Notes under the pieces: model-generated
What the model was told of the DNA's origin: nothing
Databases searched by the model: none
What the model saw: the letters and a program-made list of their open reading frames with translations, nothing else
Shown: piece after piece, positions 41,772 to 49,588 of the stretch
How positions within the stretch are numbered: the first letter of the stretch is position 1
How the letters are laid out: each line of letters opens with the position of its first letter
NCBI GenBank assembly: GCA_964619955.1
Contig: CAZUJF010000008.1
Location: forward strand, 62,001-126,000
DNA length: 64,000 bases
Source of the DNA: JACQFK01 sp964619955
GTDB lineage: Bacteria > Planctomycetota > MHYJ01 > JACPRB01
Direction of reading: 5' to 3'
Translations under genes and position numbers: made by a program

Positions 41772-44093
41772 ATGCCCAACCCCCTCGGCCCCACCGCCGG
41801 CGACGACATCATGGCCCGGCTGGACGAACTGTCCACCAAGCTTGAAACCGAGCGGCGCGTCCGCGAGGTCACCGACCAGATCCATTCACTGTCGCTCGAC
41901 GACATCATCATGTCCGTCCGCGAGGACATCCAGCGCCTCGTGGGCTGCGAACGGGTGACCATCTTCGCGAAGGACCCCAACAAGGAGGAGATCTACTCCA
42001 AGTCCATGGAGGGGAACGAGGTCCGGGAGATCCGGGTTCCCGTCGCCTCCAACAGCATCGCCGGCTATTGCGCGCTCAAGAAGAAGACCCTGCGCATCAA
42101 CGACGCCTACGACCCCAAGAGCGTGCAGGCCGTCGACCCCATCCTGAAATTCGACCCCACCTGGGACAAGAAGACCGGCTTCCGGACGAAGCAGATCCTC
42201 GCGCTGCCCATCCTCAAGGACGGGAAGCTCTTCGGCATCATCGAGTGCATCAACGCGCCCCAGGGCATGTCGTTCCGCCCGGACCATGAGTTCATCGTCG
42301 ACGACCTGGCCAAGACCCTGGGCACCGCCTTCGCCAACCAGCAGAAGATGGCGGTCCGGACCTCCCCGCACGAGTCGCTCATCCGCTCGGGCAAGATCAG
42401 CTCGGAGCAGCTGGACCAGGCGACCCTGAAGGCGCAGAAGGACGGCATCTCCATCGAGCAGTCCTGCATCCTAAATTTCAAACTCAGCAAGGAGGATGTC
42501 GGGAAGAGCCTTTCCGAGTACTTCCGGGTGCCCTTCGTGGCGTTCTCCTCCGGCGTCCCGATCCCCCAGGAGCTCCTGGAGCGCTTCACGGTGGACTACC
42601 TGAAGCACCACCAGTTCGTCCCGCTCGCCAAGGACGGGAAACGCGCCAGCATCGTCATGGCGAACCCCAAGAACCTGATGCTGCGGGACGACATCACGCG
42701 GCGCCTGGGCATGGAGCTGACGGTCAACGTCTCCACCCGCGAGGACATCAACGACTTCATCGACTACTTCATGGGGCAGGGAAGCAAGCAGGCCGCCCCC
42801 GTCGCCTTCGACGACATCATCAACCAGATCGAGGACGAGGAGGTCAAGGCCAAGCCCGAAGCCGGCGCCCCCGAAGGCGAGGTGATGAAGGAAGACGACG
42901 TGGGCATGGTGAAGCTCGTCAACCAGATCATCGAACAGGCCCACGACAAGGGGGCCTCGGACATCCACGTCGAGCCCTACCTGGACGGCGACGTCATCGT
43001 CCGCGTCCGCGTCGACGGCGTCTGCGCCGACCACGCCCGGCTCCCCAAGAAGTTCGGCCGCAACATGGTGGCCCGCATCAAGATCATGGCCAACCTGGAC
43101 ATCGCGGAGCGGCGCTTCCCGCAGGACGGCAAGATCCGCTTCAAGAACTTCGGCTCGCGCGACATCGAGCTGCGCGTCGCGACGCTCCCCACCGCGGGGG
43201 GGCAGGAGGACGCCGTCCTCCGCATCCTCGCCGCGTCCAAGCCCATCCCCATCGAGAAGCTGGGCATGGAGCCCGACAACCTCGCGATGTTCCAGAAGGT
43301 GGTGCAGGAGCCCTACGGCATCTTCCTCTGCGTGGGCCCCACGGGCTCGGGCAAGACGACCACGCTGCACTCGGCGCTCGGATACCTCAACAAGCCCGAC
43401 GTCAAGATCTGGACCGCCGAGGATCCCGTCGAAATCACCCAGCAGGGCCTGCGCCAGGTGAGCGTGCAGCCGAAGATCGGCTTCACGTTCGAGAAGGCGC
43501 TGCGCGCGTTCCTGCGCGCCGACCCCGACATGATCATGATCGGCGAAATGCGCGATCTGGAGACGGCGGGCGCGGCCATCGAGGCCTCGCTGACGGGCCA
43601 CATGGTCTTCTCCACGCTGCACACGAACAACGCGCCCGAGACCCTCACCCGCCTGCTCGACATGGGCCTGGACCCGTACACGTTCGGGGACTCGCTGCTC
43701 GCCGTGCTCGCCCAGCGCCTCGTGCGCACGCTCTGCAAGGAGTGCAAGGAGAAGTACACGCCCGACGCGGAGGAGTGGGAGAGGCTCCGGCGGGAGTTCA
43801 ACGACGACGAGGTCTGGAACCGCCAGGGCTACGTCCGGGAGAAGGCCGAACTCTGCCGGCCCAAGGGCTGCGAGCGCTGCAACAAGACGGGGTATCGCGG
43901 CCGCGCGGGCATCCACGAACTGCTCGTGGTGGACGACGAGATCCGGCAGATGATCTACCAGAAGATGCTGTCCTCGAAGATCCGCGAGGTCGCCATCAAG
44001 AAGGGCCTCGTGATGCTCAAGCAGGACGGCATCCGCAAGGTCATCAAGGGCGCCACGGATCTCATCGAGGTCCGCTCGGTCTGCATCAAGTAG
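41772..44093 (+). CDS. GspE/PilB-type secretion/pilus ATPase with N-terminal GAF domain
   Basis: 773 residues. It powers pilus assembly or type II secretion at the cytoplasmic side. A GAF-type domain (about 20-195, with DIQRLVGCERVTIFAKD and ILKDGKLFGIIECINAP) replaces the usual short leader, then an MshEN-like domain (about 205-345) and the ATPase (about 375-770). The ATPase has Walker A GPTGSGKTT (522-530), the Asp-box AEDPVEI, and a zinc-type Cys pattern CKECKEK plus CRPKGCERC. MshEN domains of this family bind c-di-GMP. It lies directly after fliN, away from the PilMN/secretin cluster that it may serve. Confidence 0.92.
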   Translation: MPNPLGPTAGDDIMARLDELSTKLETERRVREVTDQIHSLSLDDIIMSVREDIQRLVGCERVTIFAKDPNKEEIYSKSMEGNEVREIRVPVASNSIAGYCALKKKTLRINDAYDPKSVQAVDPILKFDPTWDKKTGFRTKQILALPILKDGKLFGIIECINAPQGMSFRPDHEFIVDDLAKTLGTAFANQQKMAVRTSPHESLIRSGKISSEQLDQATLKAQKDGISIEQSCILNFKLSKEDVGKSLSEYFRVPFVAFSSGVPIPQELLERFTVDYLKHHQFVPLAKDGKRASIVMANPKNLMLRDDITRRLGMELTVNVSTREDINDFIDYFMGQGSKQAAPVAFDDIINQIEDEEVKAKPEAGAPEGEVMKEDDVGMVKLVNQIIEQAHDKGASDIHVEPYLDGDVIVRVRVDGVCADHARLPKKFGRNMVARIKIMANLDIAERRFPQDGKIRFKNFGSRDIELRVATLPTAGGQEDAVLRILAASKPIPIEKLGMEPDNLAMFQKVVQEPYGIFLCVGPTGSGKTTTLHSALGYLNKPDVKIWTAEDPVEITQQGLRQVSVQPKIGFTFEKALRAFLRADPDMIMIGEMRDLETAGAAIEASLTGHMVFSTLHTNNAPETLTRLLDMGLDPYTFGDSLLAVLAQRLVRTLCKECKEKYTPDAEEWERLRREFNDDEVWNRQGYVREKAELCRPKGCERCNKTGYRGRAGIHELLVVDDEIRQMIYQKMLSSKIREVAIKKGLVMLKQDGIRKVIKGATDLIEVRSVCIK

Positions 44094-44099
44094 CGGACC

Positions 44100-45245
44100 C
44101 TACGGGCGGCCGAGCAGCAGCGCGGCGTGCAGCCCGCCCATCGCGCTGGCGGTCTTCAGCAGGACCTTGAGCGGCCGCTCCTGCGCCGTGCGCGGCAGGT
44201 CCAGGGCGAACCCCGGGTCGGGCCGCTCCAGGTTCGCCGTCGGCGGGACGATCCCGCGCTCCAGGCTTTCGACGGCCAGGGCCAGTTCGATGCCGCCGGA
44301 GGCCCCGAGCGTGTGGCCGAAGACCGCCTTCGAGGAACTGACGGGCGCGCGCCGGGATCCGAGCACGCGGGCGAGCACCGCCGCCTCGATGGCGTCGCCC
44401 TTGCGCGTGCCCGCGGCATGGGCGTGCACGGCGTCGATGGAGCCGGCTCCGATGCCGGCGCGCCGGAGGGCGTCCGCCACCGCCTGCTCCAGGGCTTCGC
44501 CGCCTTCCTGGTCGGCAAGCATGGCGCCGTCGTACGCGACGCCCGCCCCCAGCAGGGCGGCCCGGGCGGGGCCGGACCCGGCCCGCTGCAGAACCAGGAT
44601 GCCCGCGCCCTCCCCGAGCCAGGTGCCGTCGCGGCGCTCGTCGAAGGGGCGGCAGGTCGTGGCGCTCAGGATGCGCAGCGCCGCGGTCTGCGCGAGATAG
44701 GGTTCGGACAGGCAGCTCTCCGCACCGCCGGTGACGACCGTGTCGGCGAGGCCCGCTTCGATCAGGCTCATCGCGGTGACGACGGCCAGGGCGCTGGAGG
44801 CGCAGGTGCCGCTCGTGACGAAGACCGGGCCCCCGGCGCCGAACTCGGCCCCCACCGCGAACGCGGGCCCGGCGGTCATGGTCGCGGTGGAGAGGGTGCC
44901 GGAAATCCGCTGCCCGCCGCGCGCGCGCTCCGTGACGGCGACGCGGGCGTGTTCCCCGGGCCGCGCCGAGCCGAGCACGACGGCGAGCCGCGGATGCCGG
45001 CCGCCGGGCCGGATCCCGGCCTGCGCGCAGGCCTCCCGCGCCGCGACGAGCGCCAGGCGCGAGCAGCGGTCGAGCGTGTCGGGCGTGCCGCTCAGATGCG
45101 CGTCCTCGACCTCCGCGACGCTGCTCTTCAGGGCGGCGTTGGGACGCCCGCCGCTGCGCCCCTCGCGGAGCGCCTCCCAGGATGCGGCCGAGGCGCCGAA
45201 ACGCGTGAGCACGGCGGCGCCGCGGATGACGAGGGGGGCCGGCAT
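44100..45245 (-). CDS. beta-ketoacyl-ACP synthase family protein
   Basis: 381 residues. It condenses acyl chains with malonyl-ACP, or a related thiolase-fold reaction. The catalytic Cys148 lies in TSGTCASSALAV, the first His (276) in VHAHAAGTRKGD, where the usual HGTGT reads HAAGT, and the second His (311) with its Lys306 in SSKAVFGHTLGASGG. The triad is complete. No acyl carrier protein or other fatty-acid gene is next to it, so it may act on a special lipid. Its ATG lies 8 nt after a -10 box. Confidence 0.87.
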   Translation of the reverse strand: MPAPLVIRGAAVLTRFGASAASWEALREGRSGGRPNAALKSSVAEVEDAHLSGTPDTLDRCSRLALVAAREACAQAGIRPGGRHPRLAVVLGSARPGEHARVAVTERARGGQRISGTLSTATMTAGPAFAVGAEFGAGGPVFVTSGTCASSALAVVTAMSLIEAGLADTVVTGGAESCLSEPYLAQTAALRILSATTCRPFDERRDGTWLGEGAGILVLQRAGSGPARAALLGAGVAYDGAMLADQEGGEALEQAVADALRRAGIGAGSIDAVHAHAAGTRKGDAIEAAVLARVLGSRRAPVSSSKAVFGHTLGASGGIELALAVESLERGIVPPTANLERPDPGFALDLPRTAQERPLKVLLKTASAMGGLHAALLLGRP

Positions 45246-45253
45246 GGGGGCCT

Positions 45254-45282
45254 ACTCTAGTGCTTCGTCGGGATCGATTCAA
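45254..45282 (-). promoter_or_regulatory. leaderless-type promoter of the ketoacyl synthase gene
   Basis: On the minus strand TTGAAT, 17 nt, TAGAGT, then 8 nt to ATG. Confidence 0.55.
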
Positions 45283-45312
45283 CGGGTCGAAACGCCCGTC
45301 GACGCCGTCCCT

Positions 45313-46203
45313 TCAGGGCGCGGCGTCATGTTCGGCTTCCAGCTCATGCAGGCATCCGCAGGGGGCCCCGGCCAGGCCCCGTTTCGCATATCCGCAGAGC
45401 ACGCGCGCCCCGGAGGCCGGGAGGATCTCGTTCCAGAGCCGTTCGAGCTGGATGCTGGCCCGGTGCCGCCCGCGGGACGCGAACACGTCCACGATCTCGC
45501 CGTAGAGGGAGAGCGGGCGGCGGTCGCCGGGCACGTCGAGCAGGGGCTGCGCCAGGGCCCGGAGGCGGGTCCGCGAGGGAAACCCGTCCCGGAGGATCTG
45601 GTCCCCGACGGATTCCGCCGGCAGGAACAGCGGAGCCGCGCCGGCGGCGGGCCCGGCCAGGCGGCGGGTGCGTTCCGTCAGCCGGTCCCGGAATCGTTCC
45701 GCCATGAGGACGACGGCCCGGTCGCCCCGAAGGAGGCCCTGCGCCGTGAACGAGGCGGCGGATTCGATGCGCTCGTCGTCCGAAGCGTAGATCTGCATGG
45801 CGTGGGAGGTCCGGCCCGTGGAAGGCGAAAGCGCCGGTTCCAGCAATCCTGCCACGGTTTCGCGGAGGGCCTTCAGGCTGACCGGCTTGGCCAGCCAGGC
45901 GTCCGCCCGGCATTCCGCGGCGATCGCCTCCAGGTTCGGATCGCCCGAGATCAGGAGGATCTTGGGGCTCCGGCTCGTGCGCCGGAGACCCGAAAGGAAC
46001 GACCGCGCGTCCGATCCGTCGAGGTGGAGGTCGGACACCACGAGGTCGTAGCTGCGATCCTCCAGAAAACCGCGGGCCGTGTCGAGGGTGCGTGCGGAGT
46101 CGAGGCGGCTGAAGGCTTCGAGGCCGACCGTCAGCAGGCGCGTCCACGCGACATCGTCCTCGATGAGGAGGGTGTGCGGCAGACACGGAGCGGGCGTCGG
46201 CAT
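45313..46203 (-). CDS. response regulator with C-terminal MEDS domain
   Basis: 296 residues. A receiver domain (about 10-125) has the acidic cluster IEDD and phosphorylation site in LVVSDLHLDGSDA, then a MEDS domain (about 140-290). The latter is recognised by IYASDDERIESAASFTAQGL, LYGEIVDVFASRGRHRA and LCGYAKRGL; MEDS domains occur in methanogen and bacterial sensory proteins and resemble DcmR. There is no DNA-binding output, so signalling is probably by protein contact. A -10 box (GATAAT) is 9 nt before the ATG. No paired kinase is adjacent. Confidence 0.82.
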   Translation of the reverse strand: MPTPAPCLPHTLLIEDDVAWTRLLTVGLEAFSRLDSARTLDTARGFLEDRSYDLVVSDLHLDGSDARSFLSGLRRTSRSPKILLISGDPNLEAIAAECRADAWLAKPVSLKALRETVAGLLEPALSPSTGRTSHAMQIYASDDERIESAASFTAQGLLRGDRAVVLMAERFRDRLTERTRRLAGPAAGAAPLFLPAESVGDQILRDGFPSRTRLRALAQPLLDVPGDRRPLSLYGEIVDVFASRGRHRASIQLERLWNEILPASGARVLCGYAKRGLAGAPCGCLHELEAEHDAAP

Positions 46204-46212
46204 CCTGGGCGG

Positions 46213-46218
46213 ATTATC
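46213..46218 (-). promoter_or_regulatory. -10 box of the receiver-MEDS gene
   Basis: GATAAT (5/6) on the minus strand, 9 nt before the start codon; no clear -35. Confidence 0.35.
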
Positions 46219-46306
46219 CCAGATGAGTCTTCCTGCTCCAGCGAAATCATGAATCCGGCGGGGCCGCCGCGCGGATCCATTCCCGTGCGGAATCCGGGCG
46301 TCGTGA

Positions 46307-46312
46307 TATACT
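46307..46312 (+). promoter_or_regulatory. -10 box of the M3 peptidase gene
   Basis: TATACT (5/6) 22 nt before the ATG at 46335; no clear -35. It diverges from the MEDS promoter about 95 nt away. Confidence 0.35.
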
Positions 46313-46334
46313 CCAGCCTGTTCCTTCAGCCGCC

Positions 46335-48041
46335 ATGATGAAGCTCGAGCGATCCTTTCCCCTCCGCTGGCTTTCCTCCGACCTCGACTTCGACGACTGG
46401 GCGGCCCTCGAACCCCGCTTCGCCGAACTCGAGCGACGCGCCTCCACGAAGGACCTGCCGGCCTGGATCCGCGACTGGAGCGAGCTCGAGAGCGCCTTCA
46501 ACGAGGAGTCCAGCCGCCGTTACGTCGCCATGACCTGCGACACGGAGAACGCGACGAAGGAGAAGCGCTATCTCCATCTCGAAACCGTCATCGGGCCGCT
46601 GGCCAAGCCGCGCTGGCAGGCCCTGAAGAAGCTCTATCTGGACCACCCCGGCCGCCGGCGCCTGCCGAAAAACGTCTACGGCGTCATGGACCGCATGATC
46701 GCCAACGAGTTCGAACTCTACCGCGAGGCGAACATCCCCCTGGAGTCGGCCGACACGGAAATGCGCCAGAAGTACCAGAAGATCACGGGCGCCATGACCC
46801 TGCGCTACGACGGCCGCGAGCAGACGCTCCAGCAGCTGGCCCGGCACCTCGAGGAGACCGACCGCCCGCGCCGCGAGGAGGTCTGGCGGCTCATCGCGGA
46901 CCGCCGCCTGCGGGACCGCGACGCCCTCGAGGACCTCTACGACGGGATGGTCAGGCTGCGCCACCGGATGGCGCTGAACGCGGGCTTCAAGAACTACCGG
47001 GACTACGCCTTCCGCTCCAAGGCGCGCTTCGACTACGGCCCCCGCCACTGCGCGGACTTCCTCAGGGCCAACGAGAAGGGGGTCGTCCCCGCCCTGCGCC
47101 TCCGGCACGAGCGCCGCCGCCGGCTCATGGGCCTCGACGTCCTGCGCCCCTGGGACCTCGCCGTCGATCCCGAGGGGCGCGCGCCGCTGCGGCCCTTCAA
47201 GACGATGAAGCAGCTCATGGACGGCTGCTCGCGGATCTTCCGCAGGGTCGACCCCGACTTCGGGAGGATGTTCGAATACATCCGCCGCAAGAAGTACTTG
47301 GACCTCGACAGCCGCAAGGGCAAGGCCCCCGGCGGCTACCAGACCGTCTTCGAGGTCGAGCGCACCCCCTTCATCTTCTGCAACTCCGCGGGCCTGCACC
47401 GCGACGTCGAGACGCTGCTGCACGAGGGCGGCCACGCCTTCCATTCGCTGCAGTGCCGCGACCAGGAGCCGCGCTTCAACCGCGACTACCCCCTCGAGTT
47501 CGCCGAGGTGGCCTCGATGGGCATGGAACTGCTCGCCCAGCCGTATCTCGAGGAGTTCTATCCGAAAGCCGGGGCGGACCGCGCCCGGGCGGGGCATCTC
47601 GAGGACCTGCTGACGACGTATCCGTGGGTGGCGACCATCGACGCCTTCCAGCACTGGGTCTACACGCACCCCGCGCACACGCGGGCCGAGCGCCGGGAGG
47701 CCTGGGTGGATCTGCGCCGGCGCCTCGGCGGGGGCGAGGACTGGACGGGGCTCGAGGAGGCCCGGGCGCACAACTGGCACCGGCAGCTGCACCTCTTCAC
47801 GGTGCCGTTCTATTACATCGAGTACGGCATCGCGCAGACCGGCGCGCTGCAGGTGTGGCGGAACGCCAAGAAGGACCGGCGCCGCGCGATCCGGAAGTAC
47901 CGCGAAGGGGAGTCCCTGGGCTGGTCCCGCCCCCTTCCGGAGCTCTTCCGCGCCGCCGGCCTGAGATTCGATTTTTCGGAAAAGACCATCGGCCCCCTCA
48001 TCCGGGAGGCCCTGGCGGACTTGGAGAACATCGATGGCTGA
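46335..48041 (+). CDS. M3 family zinc oligopeptidase (PepF-like)
   Basis: 568 residues. It cleaves short peptides in the cytoplasm. The HExxH zinc site reads HEGGH (residues 363-367, in TLLHEGGHAFHSLQ) with the downstream glutamate in EFAEVASMGMELL. The length fits oligoendopeptidase F, and the flanking HSLQCRD and NWHRQLHLF motifs agree. Two consecutive ATGs at 46335 and 46338 are possible starts. Its end overlaps the LOG gene by 8 nt. Confidence 0.92.
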   Translation: MMKLERSFPLRWLSSDLDFDDWAALEPRFAELERRASTKDLPAWIRDWSELESAFNEESSRRYVAMTCDTENATKEKRYLHLETVIGPLAKPRWQALKKLYLDHPGRRRLPKNVYGVMDRMIANEFELYREANIPLESADTEMRQKYQKITGAMTLRYDGREQTLQQLARHLEETDRPRREEVWRLIADRRLRDRDALEDLYDGMVRLRHRMALNAGFKNYRDYAFRSKARFDYGPRHCADFLRANEKGVVPALRLRHERRRRLMGLDVLRPWDLAVDPEGRAPLRPFKTMKQLMDGCSRIFRRVDPDFGRMFEYIRRKKYLDLDSRKGKAPGGYQTVFEVERTPFIFCNSAGLHRDVETLLHEGGHAFHSLQCRDQEPRFNRDYPLEFAEVASMGMELLAQPYLEEFYPKAGADRARAGHLEDLLTTYPWVATIDAFQHWVYTHPAHTRAERREAWVDLRRRLGGGEDWTGLEEARAHNWHRQLHLFTVPFYYIEYGIAQTGALQVWRNAKKDRRRAIRKYREGESLGWSRPLPELFRAAGLRFDFSEKTIGPLIREALADLENIDG

Positions 48042-48921
48042 GCACTTCGACCGGCGGGAGGATCTGTCCGGCCCCAAGCGCGCCCCGAAGGCGTACCTGA
48101 ACCCCGCGTTCCTCAAGAGCCGGGACGCCCGCATCCTGCGCATGATGGCCGAGTACATGGAGCCGCTGCAGCGCTTCCAGCGGCTCAACGTGCGGGAGAC
48201 GGTCGTCTTTTTCGGCTCGGCGCGCGCGAGGCCCCCGGTCGCGGTGAAGATCGAGCTCGAGGCCGCCCTCGAGGAGAAGAAGAAACATCCCGCCGGCCGC
48301 TTTCCGAAGGAGCTCAAGGACCGCCTGCTCAAGCTGGAACGGGACATGCAGCTCGCCATCTACTACGAGGAGGCCGCCGACCTGGCCGCGCTCGTGACCT
48401 CCTGGGCGAAGTCGCTCAACCAGGGCAACCGCTTCGTCATCTGCTCGGGCGGGGGCCCCGGCATCATGGAGGCGGCCAACCGGGGCGCCACCGAACGGGC
48501 GGGCGGGCACACCATCGGCCTGGCGATCAGCCTGCCGAGCGAGGAGCGGCCCAACCCGTTCATCACCCCGGAACTGCTCTTCGAGTTCCATTACTTCTTC
48601 ATGCGCAAGCTCTGGTTCGCGTACCTGTCCTGCGCCCTGGTGATCTTCCCGGGCGGCTTCGGGACGATGGACGAGCTCTTCGAGATCCTGACGCTCGTCC
48701 AGACCCGGAAGATCCACCGCCCGCTCCCGATCATCCTCTACGGAAAGAAATTCTGGGACGACTTCCTCAATGTCGACGCGCTCATCCGCTGGGGGACCAT
48801 CAGCCCCGGCGACGTCAACCTCTTCAAGGTCTGCGACTCGCCCAAGGAGGCGTTCGAACACCTGAAGAAGCAGCTCCTGAAGCATTACCCGAAGCCGAAC
48901 CAGTGGGGGCTGCTGAGCTGA
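48034..48921 (+). CDS. LOG family nucleoside monophosphate phosphoribohydrolase
   Basis: 295 residues. LOG enzymes hydrolyse nucleotide 5-monophosphates such as cytokinin nucleotides or AMP/GMP. It holds SGGGPGIMEAANRGA and FPGGFGTMDELFEILT, which are the two signature motifs. An N-terminal extension of about 60 residues is longer than classical LOG. It overlaps the M3 peptidase gene by 8 nt and is 4 nt before the zinc-ribbon gene, so a three- or four-gene operon is likely. Confidence 0.92.
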   Translation: MAEHFDRREDLSGPKRAPKAYLNPAFLKSRDARILRMMAEYMEPLQRFQRLNVRETVVFFGSARARPPVAVKIELEAALEEKKKHPAGRFPKELKDRLLKLERDMQLAIYYEEAADLAALVTSWAKSLNQGNRFVICSGGGPGIMEAANRGATERAGGHTIGLAISLPSEERPNPFITPELLFEFHYFFMRKLWFAYLSCALVIFPGGFGTMDELFEILTLVQTRKIHRPLPIILYGKKFWDDFLNVDALIRWGTISPGDVNLFKVCDSPKEAFEHLKKQLLKHYPKPNQWGLLS

Positions 48922-48925
48922 TCCC

Positions 48926-49561
48926 ATGCCGGCGCTGACCTGCGGATGCGGGGCCGCCCTCGCGGTGGCCGAGGCGGATTTCGGGAAGGACCAGGCCTGT
49001 CCCGCCTGCCGGGCGGTCTTCCGGGCCGTCTGGGCCGTGGATCCCCGCAGCGGCGAGAAGGTCGCGCGGCGGGTCTCGGGCATCCGGATCCCTCCGGGAT
49101 CCTTCGAGGTGCGCTGCCCCTGCGGGCAGCCGCTGGTCGCCCGGCGCGAGCATTCGGGCCGCACGGTGACCTGTCCGGTGTGCCGGGCTCCGATGACGCT
49201 GGAGGCGTACCGCGATCCGCAGACGCTGCACACGCGCATCCGGCGCCGCGATCCGGCCTCCGCCACGGCCGTTTCCGCGACCTCCCTCGGCAACGCGACC
49301 GCGCGCCGGAGCGCGCCGCCGGGGGGGCAGGACATCCTCTGCCCCTGCGGCGAGCCTCTCCGCGTCTACGAGGCGCACCTCGACAAGCAGGCGATGTGCC
49401 CCGCCTGCGGCACGCTCATGAAGCTGGAGCGGAGCCGGGATCCCCAGACCTCCGCCACCCAGGTCCGGCCGCGGATCGTGGGAAAGGGGGAGCCGCCGCC
49501 CCGTCCCGCGGAGCCGCCCAAGGCGGATCCGGACGCGTGGAGCCTCGAGGATTTCCAGTAA
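48926..49561 (+). CDS. protein with three repeated zinc-ribbon-like cysteine units
   Basis: 211 residues. Three similar units each have a Cys-x-Cys followed about 15-17 residues later by a CPxC: CGCGAAL...CPACRAVF, CPCGQPLV...CPVCRAPM and CPCGEPLR...CPACGTLM. Between them are DPQT repeats (YRDPQTLHTRI and SRDPQTSATQV). No catalytic domain is visible. Such arrays bind zinc and often serve as protein interaction modules. The same C-x-C/C-P-x-C style occurs in the kinase at 58785-62582 and, less regularly, in the following lipoprotein, suggesting a shared lineage-specific family. Function unknown. Confidence 0.8.
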   Translation: MPALTCGCGAALAVAEADFGKDQACPACRAVFRAVWAVDPRSGEKVARRVSGIRIPPGSFEVRCPCGQPLVARREHSGRTVTCPVCRAPMTLEAYRDPQTLHTRIRRRDPASATAVSATSLGNATARRSAPPGGQDILCPCGEPLRVYEAHLDKQAMCPACGTLMKLERSRDPQTSATQVRPRIVGKGEPPPRPAEPPKADPDAWSLEDFQ

Positions 49562-49588
49562 GGCTTCCGGCCCCGCCGTTCCGGATCC

